Shown one piece after another: positions 1 through 14,033 of a DNA stretch of 64,000 nt. The position numbers and the translations under genes were made by a program. Every line of letters begins with the position of its first letter. The stretch's first letter is position 1. Below the pieces are notes generated by a model. It was not told the DNA's origin. It saw only the letters and a program-made list of their open reading frames with translations, and did no database searches. Source of the stretch: Annulohypoxylon bovei var. microspora (lineage: Eukaryota > Ascomycota > Sordariomycetes > Xylariales > Hypoxylaceae); contig MU405305.1 in NCBI GenBank assembly GCA_022836615.1, positions 1 through 64,000 of the forward strand, in the 5' to 3' direction.

Positions 1-3000
1 TACATTATATTAAATTATATATAATATTATCCTTTATTTGTTTATATAAGTAATTAACGTATGTTATAATAAATAATACATATTAATTATATAATATAAA
101 AGATATTTTATATATAATTTTATATAATAACATTAATATATAAAACATTTAATTTAATTTTATTTTACCTACACTTTAATTAACATTAAATTATTAAAGG
201 ATAATATTAATGTAACATTTATTTTATTTATATATATTATAAATTATTTAATAATTTTCTTTATTATTAATTATTATTAACACATTTACTTTTTATTATT
301 AATTAAATACCTTTTACCATATCATTTATAAATAATTTATACCTAAGTTTAAAAACTTAAAAAACCATCGTTCGTTAAATAGAAAAAAAGCGTAAAAACG
401 CACCTTAAGAAAAAGAAAAAGAAAAAAAAAAGAAAAAAAAAAAAAGGAAGAAAAAGAAAACCCGTAAAATGATAACATTTATTTTTAATTTTCCCCTTCA
501 TTAATATCCATTTTTAATAATTTTAATAAAATTAATTTAAAACTATAAGAATCTTAAAAACCGTTTAATATTTCTAACCGTCGTAATAAGCATTAATTAC
601 ATCATTTTAAAATGTAAGGTTTATTTAAAAAAATAATAAAAATTAAAATAATAATTTTATATATATAAGAAATTATTTATAAAATTTAAAATACATCCAC
701 CATAAAGAATTAATTAAACGTCCGGCATTTATTAAAAAGGTAAAAAGATATTAAAGTTAAAATAATATTTAAAAATAATACCCCACTTTCGCCGCTATAA
801 TTAGGTTTTTATCGAATAAAACCAATGCTACCCAAGGAATATTATCATTATATAAGTTTAAAACCCATTATTTTATTAAATATATGTATTTGCGTACACG
901 TTCCACCTTTTTATTATTAATATAATCTTAAGGTATAAATGCCTTTTTAATTAATATCTTTATAAAAACCTTACACTTTAACGATTTAATTTAAAAAGCA
1001 ACGTTATTAATTAAGAAAATAAAAAAATAAAAACTTAAATTTTTAAGAACTTAATTAAAATAATAAGCCTTGTCGTTAAACGTTTACCGTTAATAAATAA
1101 TATATTAATAACGTTTAATTTATTTTAAATATATAATATAACTTTAAACGAAAATAAGTGTAAAAAAATAAGAAATATTAAAGCAAATGCCGATATATAA
1201 TTAATAAATTTTAATATCGTAATATTTTACCATTTAAAAATTAAAGCTTCATATATTATAAAACAAACGTTATATAATTAAAAACTTAATTAAATGTTAT
1301 AAAAATTAAGTTATTTAAATAATAATAACAAGGTTAAACTAAAAACGAAGTTATTATTTTATAACTTTAATAACTTAAACTTAAAATTATTTAAATTTAT
1401 AAAATACAATAATAATAACGTAGAATTTTATCGTTTCGTATTTTAAGTTATGGTTTTTTTATAAGTTTTAAAGGTTTTATTTATAAAGGTTTATAATAAT
1501 CCATTATTATTTTTTTTTTTTATTTTTAATGTTTTTATTAATTAAAGATATTTATTTTATTATTAAGCGATTTATTAATTAAAGTTAATAATTTAAGTAT
1601 TATTTATTAATATTAACGAATTTAATTATTTTTTTTTATGTTTTTTAATGTATAACTTCTTTTTAATGTAAAATTATTAATTTTTTTTTATTATTAATTA
1701 ATAAATGTTATTATAAAAAATTAATATTAATATATCATTGGATTTTTCATTAAAATAATTAAAACGTTAATAAAAAGGTTTTTAAATTCCTTTAACGTTT
1801 AAAACCTTTACATGCTATGTATATCACGATTATTAATTAAGTATTTAAGTATGGATTTTTTTAAAATAAAATGTATAATAATTATTAACCGTGGATTAAT
1901 GAACGTTATTAATAAACCTTATTTTTAACAACGAGTTATCCTAGCAAAACGGCGTTAATGAAAATATAAAACATGTAATATAATAATATTACATTGTAAC
2001 CGCATTATAACCATAATATCGCCATATTATATCTATATTATTATTATATTGCTGCCACATTATTGTTATATTATTGTTATACCGTGTTTAAACCGTGCTT
2101 ACACCATTATCGCATTGTTACGGCATTATTAAAATAATGTTAAATTATTATTAACGCGATTTTATTAACTTATTAATTTGTTTAAATATAATGATTTTTT
2201 AATATATTATTATTAATTAAAAATGGGGATTTATACTTTATAAAACGAACCTAAATTAACTAATAAATTTTAAGTTTATTTCGGAAATATAACTTATATT
2301 TAATAAAATATTAAATAATAAGTAAATTTAAAATAACAAGTTTTTATTTAAGCCGTTTTAAATTTTTTAAATATTAACTTTTAATATATAAAATATGGGT
2401 AATACATAATTATTACTTTTTTTCCAACGTTTACGGCATGCATAATAAACATTTAATTAACCCCGGAATTAAGGAAAAACATAATTTACATACTCATTAA
2501 TAATACGTTTATATGTTAAAAATCTTTGTTTAAAAAAACGGATAAATAATTTATAAATACTTATAAATTATTTAAAACATTATTTATTAATAATATATTA
2601 ATAGTTTTTTCGTTTAATATTAAAAAAACATCGTTTATAAATTTAATTTATTTTTTAACACCGTCGAAAAAAAACATTTAAAATAACATAACTTTTATTT
2701 TAATAAATATAATAAATATTATCATTAATAAAATTAATTAACGGTTTAAAAATATATTTTATAATATATATTTAATATTATTAATAATATATTATTATAA
2801 CAATAAATTACCAAGTTAAAAAATAACAAGGTTAATAATAACACTTTTTTTATTTAATGGTTTTTCATTAATTATTTAAATAACCATTATATTATCGTAT
2901 ATTAAGCTTTTAATCCTTTAAATATACCATTCATCGTTTTTTTATCACTTCCCATGTTTTTTCCATAATCGGTTATATGGGGATTATATATATAAAGTTA

Positions 3001-5380
3001 AATTAATATTTAAATTATTTATAAGAAAAACAAAAAAAATTTTATTATAAAATTAAAATATATTTATATATTTTTATAAATAAATTAATTTAATAAAAAA
3101 ATTTTAAATTATATTATTAAACTTTATGAATATAACACGTTTTTTAATTTAATTATCATATAAAAGGCTTAAATTTAAAAAGGGGTTAATAATAAAAAAT
3201 ATGGAATCATGGTATTAATAATATTTATATTATGTAAATAAATATTTAATAATGGAATAATTATTAATATATTATTTAACATTAAAACAAAATGCACGTT
3301 TTTCATTTTTTTTTTTTTTATTTTTTTTTAAGTAAATTTATTACTTTTCATTTCTTTCTTTTACGGGTTTTCACATATATTTACCCACTTAAATAAGTTA
3401 CATATATATATTATTTGTTAAGCGTTTAACGTTTTTTATTTAACCTTATTTATATTATATAATAAACAATTAAAACCTTAATAAATTCATTATATAACCA
3501 TTATATAAAGTAATATTTTTAGTTTTTTAACTTAATTTTTATTAAATAATAATTAAATATTATACCTTAAAGAAATATTCTTTTAATTATATTAATAATT
3601 AATAATTATAATAAGTATAAGTTTGCCCTTTATTACATTCGGATGCGATAAAACGTAATTAAATAATTTAATTAACTTTATGTTTACGCCACGTATATTT
3701 GAACCATGCTTTTTTCGTAACCGATTATTAATGTTTTAATTATAATTATTATATATAAAAGAATTATTTTATTAAAAATACATAATAATTATAATATATA
3801 CCATTAATAAATAAGTAAATAATATTTATATAAATTATAAATAAAATATTATATTTATATTTAATAATATATTATTAAATAAATTTAATTAACTTTCGAA
3901 TAATCCCCTTTTTCTCCTTTTTTTAAGCGGCATACAAGTAATATTAAATGTTTATTTTTTTATTAAAAGTAAATTAAATAATATTTATGATTTTTTAATA
4001 TATAATCATTAATAATAAATATTAATATATTTAAAACATAATATTTAAATATTTAAATAATTTTATTTTTTCATTATTCACTTTTTCACCATTTATTTTA
4101 AACCTTTTAAATCCTTTTTATTTATTAAATTAATAATACTTAAAGATTTTATTATATTAACTTTTAAAATATATTTAAAATAATCGAACTAACGGCAAGT
4201 TAATTTAATTTAAAATACTTTTTATTAAAAACGAAATATTAATATTATTATGTAAAATGGTAAGCTTAATAATTCCGTTAACGATAAGCTTAATTTTAAT
4301 TAAGATTAAATAAAAACCTTTAATTAAAATTCAACGAAAAAAGAATATTTCCTCATATAATTTATAACACCCTTTAATTCTTTAATTAATAATGATTATA
4401 ATTAATTAAAAATAATAAATAATATTAACATACCCGATTATATTATTTAAATCTTAACGAAGATTAAAAAAACGTTCATTAATAAAACCATTATTTTAAT
4501 GGTTTAAAATTTAAACGTATATTTAATTAATTTTATTAAATATTAATTTAATAAAATTAATTAATTATAATTATAACTTAAAGTTAAATAATGTATTTTT
4601 TTTAATAATTAAGTTTATTATTAAAAATATTATTATTAAAAATTAAAACTTGTATAATTTTAATCACCCACTTTTAATTATAAAAATAAATTTTAACCAT
4701 TTTTTTAAATTTTAATTATATTAATTATAAATTTTAATAAATATTAGTTGCTTATATTATAATTATTAATATTATTTTACCTTTAAAATACATTTATAAA
4801 AATTATAAAGTAAATTAAGGTTTTTTTTAAAATTACATCGTTTTATTTAATTATTTTAATGGTGTTTATGTTAAATGTTATTATAATAATAATGGATATT
4901 AATGTTCGCATTAATTAAATATATATTCATTTATAAACATTTAATTAATATATAATTTTTTTAATTATAATAAATATAATTAAGCATATTTAAATGGTAA
5001 GTATATTTAAATTAATTTTTGCTTTAATTTTATTAATTATTATATTGAAAAAGTTTTAATTAATTATAAACATTATTTTTAAAAAAATTAAAAACTTTAA
5101 AACTTAATTATTAATAATAATAAAAAAAATTAAAGCGTTTAAACGTTAAAATTAATTATAATTTCTTAAAATAATAATTAAATATATTTATTAATTAATT
5201 TATATTTATAATATAAAGTAAAAATTACCGTGATTTTTATATTTAATTATGGAAATCGCGAATCTTTTTATCGATTAAATTTATAATTAATTATTAAATA
5301 ATTATAAAATTAGTTTAAGCTCGATCTTAAGTCATACTTAAAACGGTTTAAGATTAAACTTTTAAGTGGAATAATTTAAC
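1..5380. repeat. AT-rich, RIP-like gene-free block
   Basis: This stretch is made almost only of A and T, with many TTAATTAA and TATATAA runs and no open reading frame worth keeping on either strand. Surviving C and G often sit in CG, CC or CT contexts, as expected when C in CpA has been turned to T by repeat-induced point mutation, the Pezizomycotina defence against duplicated DNA. I infer a mass of degenerate transposon copies, possibly centromere- or telomere-proximal, but no element family can be recognised. A purine tract lies at about 405-460. The right edge near 5380 is abrupt. Confidence 0.85.
1970..2130. repeat. Degenerate short-unit repeat in the AT-rich block
   Basis: Within the AT-rich block this segment repeats loosely related words such as CCATTATTG, CGCATTGTTAC and ATATTATTG. 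It looks like an old minisatellite or trinucleotide-type repeat eroded by mutation. The unit length is not constant enough to define a consensus by eye. Confidence 0.4.
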
Positions 5381-7285
5381 CTGTCTAGGTCAACTAGTTG
5401 GAGGTGGTCTTGGCAGGCTATTTTTTCGGATTTAAGCCCCTCGGAACGCCTTTGGAGGTGGTCCGAGCTAGTCGACGAGGTGGTTTCAGCAGAATGCCCT
5501 AGGTAAGCGCAAGAAGTCGTCAACCGCGTGGACATGGAATTGACAACCGGTCATTTTTATGGCCGAGAGAAAGAGCAGAAAGCCAATGAAAATTCTAAGA
5601 ATTACAAGCTCCGACCCCACTCCTCAATACATAGTACAGTAACTTCTCTTCATCCCTGAAACTTCCCTTGCTCCCAAGCCACGCCTCCCCTTGTGCGGTC
5701 GAACGCAGCCAATCATAAATTATATACATAATACTATGTAAAATCCCTAACTAAAACCTCACTTCCTAGTCCTTGATGGGAGTCTAGGGGCCTTAAAATG
5801 TCCGATTGATTTCGTGGCGGGTGACGAGACACATACATACATAACTCGTACAACATACGGCCATGCTACTCAATTCGATCCCCCCACGCGCACGTTGAGG
5901 CGCGAATAATACAACAATACGTCGAGAATAGAATTTTCGATATCTCCAAACTGTTACCTTAGCTTTCTGAATACCTATGTAGGTAATGCAATCATCATGC
6001 ACCGAGCAATAAATAACGCGTTGTCTTATTCTTACTCCGAGGGCCAGACAAGCAACATGAGGCAACTGAGGGGGGGGAACTTACACCGTACTGGATGTTA
6101 AAAAATCCTGCAACTTCTTCTGCAAGTCGTGCGTGCTGACCTGACCTACCTGAGCAAGCCAACAGGGACCTAGAAAATGCCAAGAATGGAATTGTCTCCA
6201 CACGCTAATGATACCCCAGAGGCTCTAAACCGTAGCTTCGTGTAGCTGGTGTAGATACCTGAGTACATATATATCTAGGTACATACATAATGTAGGGGTA
6301 GTACTTTAGGGTTCCACTATTTCTTTTTTTATCAATCAGAGCAGTTCTCCAAGTCTTCAACCAACCAGCTGAACAGCGTACATCGTTTAAGGAGCTTTTA
6401 AACAGCTCATCAATATTCTCAATATTCTTTCTATATTATGACGTCAAATGTTGGAATGAAATTCCCTCTGCAGAATCATCCAAGGGCATGTGCCAAGCGG
6501 CGTGATGACACTGACATCCCATCAATGGACGTCGACAATGAATATAGTCGGTATTGTAGTCGACCTTGAGGGGTGCTTCATATCAGTCATGTTGGATCTT
6601 CGAGGCGAGTTTAGTGATTGTGCCCGTTCATACTTACATGTTACCTACGTATCTTTTAAGGACTTGGATGTTTGGACCTTGGGCTCGCCTATGAATGGAT
6701 AGGATGGATGGATATTGGAGAGCTTGATGTGTCACGAGGCCGTTAGGAACTAGTGTCAGACTTGCAAGTCGAATAGAATTGAGAAAGTTTCCTAAGTGAT
6801 AACTGAGTCGCTTGTTACTGCTGTCTTGAATTACAGCCAAAGACACTAGATACCACTATTAGGGGCTTTTGATGCGGATATCGCGTAGTCTGTCGGGCTA
6901 GCAGCCGTAGCTACCTCTTACACTGGCGTACAAATATCATGAGATGTGAAAAAAAGTGTAGTAGCTCAGAAGCCAATGGAGGTATTGATAGACGAATTCT
7001 TTTATAGCTTACAGCTTACAGCTGGGAGCACTATGTAACTAACACATGCATCAAGTGGAGCTCCTCGCCAGTTGCATCGAGAACTGTGCTAATTGTTCCA
7101 CTTTTTTATAGACCCTAGAGATCAATTGATCTTGGAGGATGAATAAGCTAATACCAATTGCATCCGGATTGTCCAGGTGCACCTAGCTAAGGTACGAAAC
7201 GTGGAATATGTACCTAGGTAGGTACCGAGGTATAATAGACGGCGCAAACTCGGCGTTAATAACTGTTACTTATCAGCATTTACCT
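5381..7285. other. Normal-composition spacer, no gene seen
   Basis: Base composition returns to normal here. The only open frames are under 100 codons and overlap on opposite strands, with no recognisable protein. Several copies of the TACCTAGGTA-type word occur, for example at 7202-7222. Confidence 0.6.
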
Positions 7286-8035
7286 CGCCTCAAAACATTA
7301 TATCTTTTAGAATTAAATATACGCCTATATGCGAATTTATAATCTCATAATTTTTTAAACTATCCTCGATTTTTAATGAGGTGGTAATTAAGGATCTTAA
7401 TGCGTACATGAGATATTTGTTATATTTAAAATATAATTAAAACCCATTTTAATATATTCGTTGTTTTTAATAAATCCTTAACAAAGCTTAATGGCTAAGT
7501 GGATTAACACCATAAAAATTCTAATAACTTTAATGAAACAAGTGCCGTTTTTTAAATAAATAAATAAAACCCACTTTTACATTTTAATTAATTAAATGCG
7601 CGAAAATTATAACTTTTAATTGCATTAAATTACGTATTATATGTACCTTATATATATTTACTTTTTAAGCTTTAATACGTAACTTTTTATTTAATAAAAT
7701 AATAAAATATTTATATAATATTTAATTAAAATAATTAATTAATTATTTTCACACTTTTATTAATTATATAATTGTTTTAATATTACGTAAAGTTTATATT
7801 ATAAAATACTTATTAATAAAGTAAGTATATTAACTTATAAAAATGTCACGTGACCCCGTTAAAAAAAACCCCATGACTTTAAACAATATACCCCCTCAAA
7901 AATGTTAATGCATTTAAATAATACTTATATTATTCAATCCGGTAAATCAAGAGCTTTATAATAATATATTTTATTTTATTATAAGCCGTATATTTCGAAA
8001 GTTATTTAAATATATCTATTGAAAAGCCCGGGCCA
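7286..8035. repeat. Second AT-rich, RIP-like patch
   Basis: A second AT-rich patch with the same look as the left end of the window. It contains the left arm of an inverted repeat whose right arm, at 8365-8435, keeps normal composition. The arm differences are largely G in the right arm where the left has A, so mutation acted on the left side. Confidence 0.7.
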
Positions 8036-8435
8036 CAAAAAGGTCACGTGGTACCCTTTGATTTCACCATTCGGAGGGGCGGTATTAAAAGTGGGCCATG
8101 TGTGAGAAATAATGCTTAACACTGTGTATAAGCTGATCCTTTATGCTACTTATTTAAGTAGTTAACACTTGTTTTAATTAGCAAAAAATAGTAATTAAGT
8201 AATCAGGAGATACAAGTTTATACAATACGTTATAATATTATTAACACTATCTCACACATGGCCCACTTTCAATGATGTCCTTTGCCACTTACAATGGTTT
8301 TACCAATGTACTTAAGTATTATGGGGTTTTCAAGGGTTCTCATGTTGTAGCCAATAATATGTAGGTAAAAGTGGATTCACCTGTTTATCTAAAAAACGGC
8401 ACCTGTTTCACTAAAGTTACTGTAGAAATTCACGG
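7510..8435. mobile_element. Inverted-repeat element with 71-bp arms, left arm mutated
   Basis: Positions 7510-7580 and the reverse complement of 8365-8435 align over about 71 bases. Shared blocks include GTGCCGTTTTTTA and CCACTTTTAC. Most differences are G-to-A in the left arm, as RIP would leave. The arms bound about 926 bp without a coding frame, so this would be a non-autonomous or decayed DNA transposon. I could not find a clear target-site duplication and the true ends may lie a little outside the arms. A smaller inverted-repeat element sits inside it. Confidence 0.6.
8088..8269. mobile_element. 182-bp MITE with perfect 20-bp terminal inverted repeats
   Basis: The segment opens with AAAGTGGGCCATGTGTGAGA at 8088-8107 and closes with its exact reverse complement at 8250-8269. 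The 142 bp between are AT-rich and non-coding. Size and structure fit a miniature inverted-repeat transposable element. No target duplication is obvious: the flanks are ATTA on the left and CAAT on the right. It lies nested inside the larger inverted-repeat element. Confidence 0.75.
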
Positions 8436-9447
8436 CTAGAAGAGTCTAGTATATCATTGCTGGATGGAGCTAGAGTCTTAGGGTAAAATCCCAACTCCCC
8501 GCCAATCAGAGGTGTAGCATTGACTTTCCCATAGTACTACCGCACGCTGGCACTATGCAACAGTATTTGGTATTTCCAGCATCAAATGACAATCGGTATA
8601 ATATCTATATTCCTAAGAGATTACTCAAGATATAATCTCAGAACAATCGACACTAAGTGTACTTCAAAGAATTGTATATATTATTAAGAACGAGAGTTCG
8701 TTTGTAAGAGTAGCAATCCGTTGTCCGAATACGATTTACTCCGTCTACTTGCGAGATGTACATCTTTAACAAGCCTCGTGGTTAATGCTGGTTATCGTTA
8801 CAGTACTGTATGTACGTACCGCCTCCCATCCTACCCGAACACCCAGTGGTCCCCACCCATCAAGACCCATCAGGTATCCACCCATTCTCCATCAGCTTAA
8901 ACCATACTGGTTAGCGTTATTACCCCACAATGATGGCCCGAACACGCATGGGGTTCCACAGAAGGTTTGCAGGAGAAGCGGTTTCCAATCTGCGGTCTTC
9001 TTCTTGTCGTTCTCTCAAAAAGATGCAGGTGCTTCCAAGGTTCCAAGGTTGATGACAAGAACGTTTATCTAACCGGCGCGCACCCCGTTACACTACCTAA
9101 CTTAACCTTACCATCTTTTCCTCCAGCGTCACTCGTTGTCGAATGTAGACAACTCCCTACAACCTCCCAAGTTCCTTTTTTATTTACCACGGAGGATCTT
9201 CCTTCGCATTGCCTTTCCGTTTGTCATGATACATCCTCGCACGGCGCTGGCGTTTCTGCTCTCTCATACTCGGTCCGGCTGAGAGCGACGTCGAAATATC
9301 CGGTCGCGCGCGGGGCCGAGTCTCGAATTGATCACATTCAGCCCTCTGTAGAATTATATCAAGACCTTGGAAACCGTCGAGAGTAACACTGGGCGCTGTT
9401 GATCCCTTCCCTCTTCCACGATCGAAGAGGGCCATACAACCCCCGAA
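8436..9447. other. Upstream region and probable 5' leader of the Zn2Cys6 gene
   Basis: No protein is recognised here. A 139-codon open frame at 8967-9386 ends 61 bp before the regulator's ATG. Pyrimidine-rich stretches at 9100-9180 look like a leader or promoter. It could contain upstream ORFs acting on the regulator, but only transcript data would show that. Confidence 0.4.
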
Positions 9448-12400
9448 ATGTCACCTAGTCAATCTCACCTTAGTGTTCAGTCCTTCCCATCCGCGGATAT
9501 CGATGGCTCGCAGCCTGTTGTTAAATCGGAACCTCAGCTCAACCCGATTGAATCGGCGGATCTAAATGGATTTTCTTTAGACAACCATCACGATGCGCTC
9601 TCGAATGAAGCCACTTCGCACGGTCTGATCGACGCCTCTCAATTTCCTGACTTCCATTTTCCGTTCCAGGAAATGACCGAAGCCGGCCAAATGATCGACT
9701 TGGAAGACCATACCAATGACCTGTTTGCTACACCCGGCCACGGATCAATCTCGTCAATTGGTGATCGGAAGGGCTCGACCGCCTCAGGACCTCACAGTAC
9801 CACTTATACCATGATTGACCCCTCGCAGCAAAATAGACAGCTCAGTATCGACGAGTCCGAGGACGGAAGCCAGGAGAGCGCACACGTCGGTACTAACTCC
9901 CTAGAAGATAATATGTCGGATGACTTTGGCCTGTCGACAGGTGGGCCTGGTGACGGCACTGACCTTGGAGGAAAGCTGAAGGAGAATAAATCCGACCCCG
10001 CACCAGCCTGGAGTGAGCTGAAGACGAAAGCAGGGAAGGAAAGAAAAAGGCTACCTCTGGCATGCATTGCATGTCGGAGGAAGAAAATACGTTGTTCAGG
10101 CGAGAAACCGGCATGTAAGCATTGTCTTCGGTCCCGGATCCCTTGTGTATATAAAGTCACTACGAGGAAGGCAGCTCCGAGAACTGACTACATGGCCATG
10201 TTGGATAAACGATTAAAGAGGATGGAAGACCGGATTATTAAGCTCGTACCTAAATCAGAGCAAGATACGTCGGCCAGCAACGTTGTCCGGGGCGTGGTAA
10301 AACCCGCTATTCCCGGAACTCTACCCACAGGAAAACAAACGGCGAAGAAGCGAGGGGCAGAAGAGGCTTTTGGCGCGGAATTAGATCACTGGGCTAGGAA
10401 CGGTCCTAAGGCCAGGATGGAGGGCTCAAGCTCTGGCAAACCCACGTCGTTGCAAGTGCAAGAAGCCGAGGAGAGCAAGCTGTTATACGAAGGTGCCGAG
10501 GCGTTACCCCCTAAAGACGTTCAAGAACACCTGGCGGATGTATTCTTTGAAAACATCTACGGACAGGCTTATCATCTCCTTCACAAGCCGAGCTATATGA
10601 GAAAGCTAAAGTATGTTCTCCCTCCCTGCTTTGTTCTTGGTCTGCAACTTAAAGCTAATTATCATCCATAGAGCTGGCACTTTACCTCCGGTTTTAGTAC
10701 TTTCTGTTTGTGCAATTTCTGCCCGTTTTTCTACTCATCCAAAGTTTGCGGTGACGAATAATTTTCTTCGGGGAGAGGAGTGGGCAGCACCGGCTCGAGA
10801 TATTGTGACGAGACGCTATGAGTGGCCAAACATTACGATCTTAACGTGCCTACTACTTCTCGGCTTGCATGAATTTGGCACATGTCACGGAGGAAGGAGT
10901 TGGGCTTTGGGTGGCCAGGCCACTCGCATGGCGTTTGCATTACAGTTGCACAAGGATCTAGAGTATGATCCCATGCGGCTGAATCCGACTAAGCAACTTA
11001 GTTTTATCGATCGCGAAATTCGAAGGCGTACAATGTGGGCCTGTTTTCTAATGGACCGTTTCAATTCATCGGGAACAGATCGACCTATGTTTATAAAGGA
11101 AGAGACAGTCAAGATCCAACTGCCCATCAAGGAGAAACTCTTCCAACTCGATATGCCAGGTCCTACTGAAGATTTACAAGGGCAAATTCCTCACCCAGTT
11201 CCAACCGACGAAGGCCAGCTCTCCGATGCGAAAGACAACATGGGTGTGGCAGCATACATGGTCCGCGCCATTGCCCTATGGGGAAGAATAATAAATTTCT
11301 TGAACCAAGGGGGAAAGGATACAGACGAACAACCGATGTGGGAAACTGATTCCGAATATACCGGGCTCCTTAAACAGGCTGAAGACTTCGCCGATAACCT
11401 ACCAGACGGGCTGAAATACAGCGCCGAAAATCTCCATCTACACCAAACCGAAGGAATGGCCAACCAATTCGTGTTTTTGCATATATCGATACAACAGAAC
11501 GTCCTGTTCATGAATCGATTTGCTGTCTCTTCTCCGGGCGGCTTGTCGAATACTGACGTTCCCAAAACCTTTATCACGCAGGCGGGAGCAAAAGCATTTT
11601 CTGCTGCCAACAGAATATCGGAGTTGCTAAAGGATGCAGAACACTACATGATCACGGCGCCTTTCGTAGGCTATTGCGCATTCTTGTCGAGTACCGTACA
11701 TATTTTCGGCATTTTCTCCGGGAATTCCACCGTGGAAGTCGCAGCGAAAAAGAATCTGGCGATAAATGTGAAGTTCCTCTCAAAAATGAAACGGTATTGG
11801 GGGATGTTCCACTTCATGGCGGAAAACCTACGCGAACAGTATAAGACGTGTGCTGATGCTGCACGACAAGGTACACCAGCTAATGACAACTCTGCGGCCT
11901 CGCCAATATTTCAGTATGGAGATTGGTTCGATCGATATCCACACGGCGTATCTCAACCAGAATTTGTCGAACCTGCCTCTTTTAAGAAGAAAGAAACGGG
12001 CGAAGATGCAGTCCTTGAACAGAAACCGGAATTGCATACAGTCGAGGAGTTTTTCACGCAGCTCTCACCACCCCAAAGTACAGGCGAAGTGCGTGAGAGC
12101 AACGGATCAGGCAGGCCACCCTTAATGAAACGGAAGTCGATAGCAAAGAAGGGTAGCATCTCGTCACGTGGCGAACAACAACAACTCGAACCTCTTCTTA
12201 CCGACCTCAACGCCGGTAGTATTCCCGAACAGATTCAGCGCATCCAGCAGGCGCAGCAGCAGAGGGTACAGGCACAGCGGAATTACTCCCGCCTAGGCGG
12301 TCAAACCAGTGGGCCCATCTCCTTCAACCCTAATCTCGCACATGGACGCTCACCAAATCCAGCAGCGAACTATCACGCCCTGTCGCCCATCAGTCCTGTT

Positions 12401-12868
12401 ACCGTCGGCGGGTTTCAGCACGGTCATGGTCACCAGCACCACGGGTTCTACAACCCAGACTTGCTTTCCCTATCCCTTTCGAATAATGCTGCGGGGATGC
12501 TGCCACAACTTGATCGACAGCTTGTATTTAACGCGTACGGCGGATTAGATCCTTCGGCAATTAGCGGACCCGAGGCAATTATGGATTGGGACGCGCTGGC
12601 CGGAAACGGTAACAACTCAAACAGGGGTCACCACGCGAACGGGTCGAATGGAGGCTCGGGCGAGGGGCCAAGTAATCACCATGATGGCCTGCCCGGTGGG
12701 TTTGTTGCTGAACCATCTTCTGCATGGTTTATGCCATTCAACATGGAGCCGCCGGAACTGGGCCAAGATCTTGGCGGTTTAGGTGGTGTAGATGGATTCG
12801 GGATGTTTAGTCCCGGTAGCGTACATACCCCGGGGACCGGGCTGGGCCTGCGAAGAGGTGGCCGATGA
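9448..12868 (+). CDS. Zn2Cys6 fungal transcription factor
   Basis: Two exons, 9448-10610 and 10672-12868, joined across a 61-bp intron (GTATGT, GCTAAT branch, CATAG), give 1119 residues. The splice restores the frame in the middle of the conserved regulatory domain. A C6 zinc cluster is plain: Cys206, 209, 216, 223, 226 and 233 with spacing 2-6-6-2-6, followed by basic residues and a short helix around LDKRLKRMEDRI that may dimerise. Residues from about 345 to 700 match the fungal-specific transcription factor domain, with the typical DREIRRRTMWACFLMD helix. The N-terminus is acidic and Ser-rich. The C-terminus is rich in Gln, Gly, Asn and His, as in activation domains. It should bind CGG-type sites in the nucleus. 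The target pathway cannot be told from sequence. The start is the first ATG before a continuous frame. Confidence 0.9.
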
Positions 12869-14033
12869 GATGGTCGGATTGAGGTGTTTGCGTCATGTGT
12901 CTGATCCTAGATGCCGTGGCAACAGGGGCAGGCTTGCATGTGAACTACCCTCGTGTAACTGAACACCATGATGTCGATCCACATTATATATATGTGTTGG
13001 CTATTTGGTTGATATATACATATGCCTACTTACCTCATTGTAGTATATACCCTTAAGACAGGAGGGAAGGAGGGAAACGAAAGCGACGGTTCTTCTATTC
13101 TGTCAACGATGGATGACGCATACGTACCTTCATTTTATTTGTATATTTGGAATGCATCTAAAGGACCAGGGGAAATGTCCTTCTCGATCTTGTGGATTTT
13201 CTTATAACGAATGGACCAGATGGGAAACGGAGTTGAATATCAAGACTTTTTTCTGGAGGGATGGACGGAAGGGATTTAAAAGGGAAGAAAGCCGGCCTGC
13301 AAGTTATTTTGTGGCTAGCTAGTTTTGCACTCGCTGTTGTCTATATCTTTGTATCTCTGTCTGTTATAAGAAGCCTGGGGATGGGTTCCCGAGGAGCTGA
13401 GCAGTTGAAATTTCGAACTGCTTAAGGAGAGTTTGTTCCACAACCATGTTTTCTTCTTCTTCGCCATGAATGTTGCCGGGGCTTGTTATCCGTTGCGGTT
13501 GTCCAAAACTCGGGATGGTGTTACCCAGGTAGTAACGGCGTAGCGAGATCCATTGTGTTCCGAGAACAACACGACTAACGAAGGTAAAAGCGAAGGAGAG
13601 GAAAAGAAAATTCAATAAATAAAATTCAACTTGTTTCCTATGCAATTATTAATCAAAACCCTACGACGTAGCTTCTTACTTATAATTATAGCAAGCAATA
13701 AAACTTGGCGAGTCGGGGACCTGCGAGATTTTTTTAGTGGTACGACACCGCGCCATTTTGGGGACGGCAGCTAGGTGCGACAGGTCCAGCGGAGGAAAGA
13801 CAGGGGCTGATCCCATCAGCCCGGGTGCCGGCAGCGGGAGTTGGGGGATTGCCACTGGCACGTTTTAAGCAAAAGAGGGCTGGGGATTTTCGAGATTTAA
13901 CGCGGTTTTATAGATCTAGGGTATCGATTTCTATCTACCGAGATGCTCTGCCGAAACAAGGTACACGACTAGAATTGGGATTGGAAAAATGTGATCAGGG
14001 TTAGGATTGGTTTGGATTGGTTTTAGTTCAGCT
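12869..14033. other. Convergent intergenic region, 3' UTRs
   Basis: Lies between the stops of two genes that face each other. It holds AT-rich 3' sequence and open frames below 95 codons with no recognisable product. I see no RNA gene. Confidence 0.6.

Noticed and set aside
8967..9386. 139-codon plus-strand frame ahead of the Zn2Cys6 gene
   Set aside because: No domain, overlapped by frames on both strands, and it lies in what looks like the promoter or leader. It could at most be an upstream ORF.
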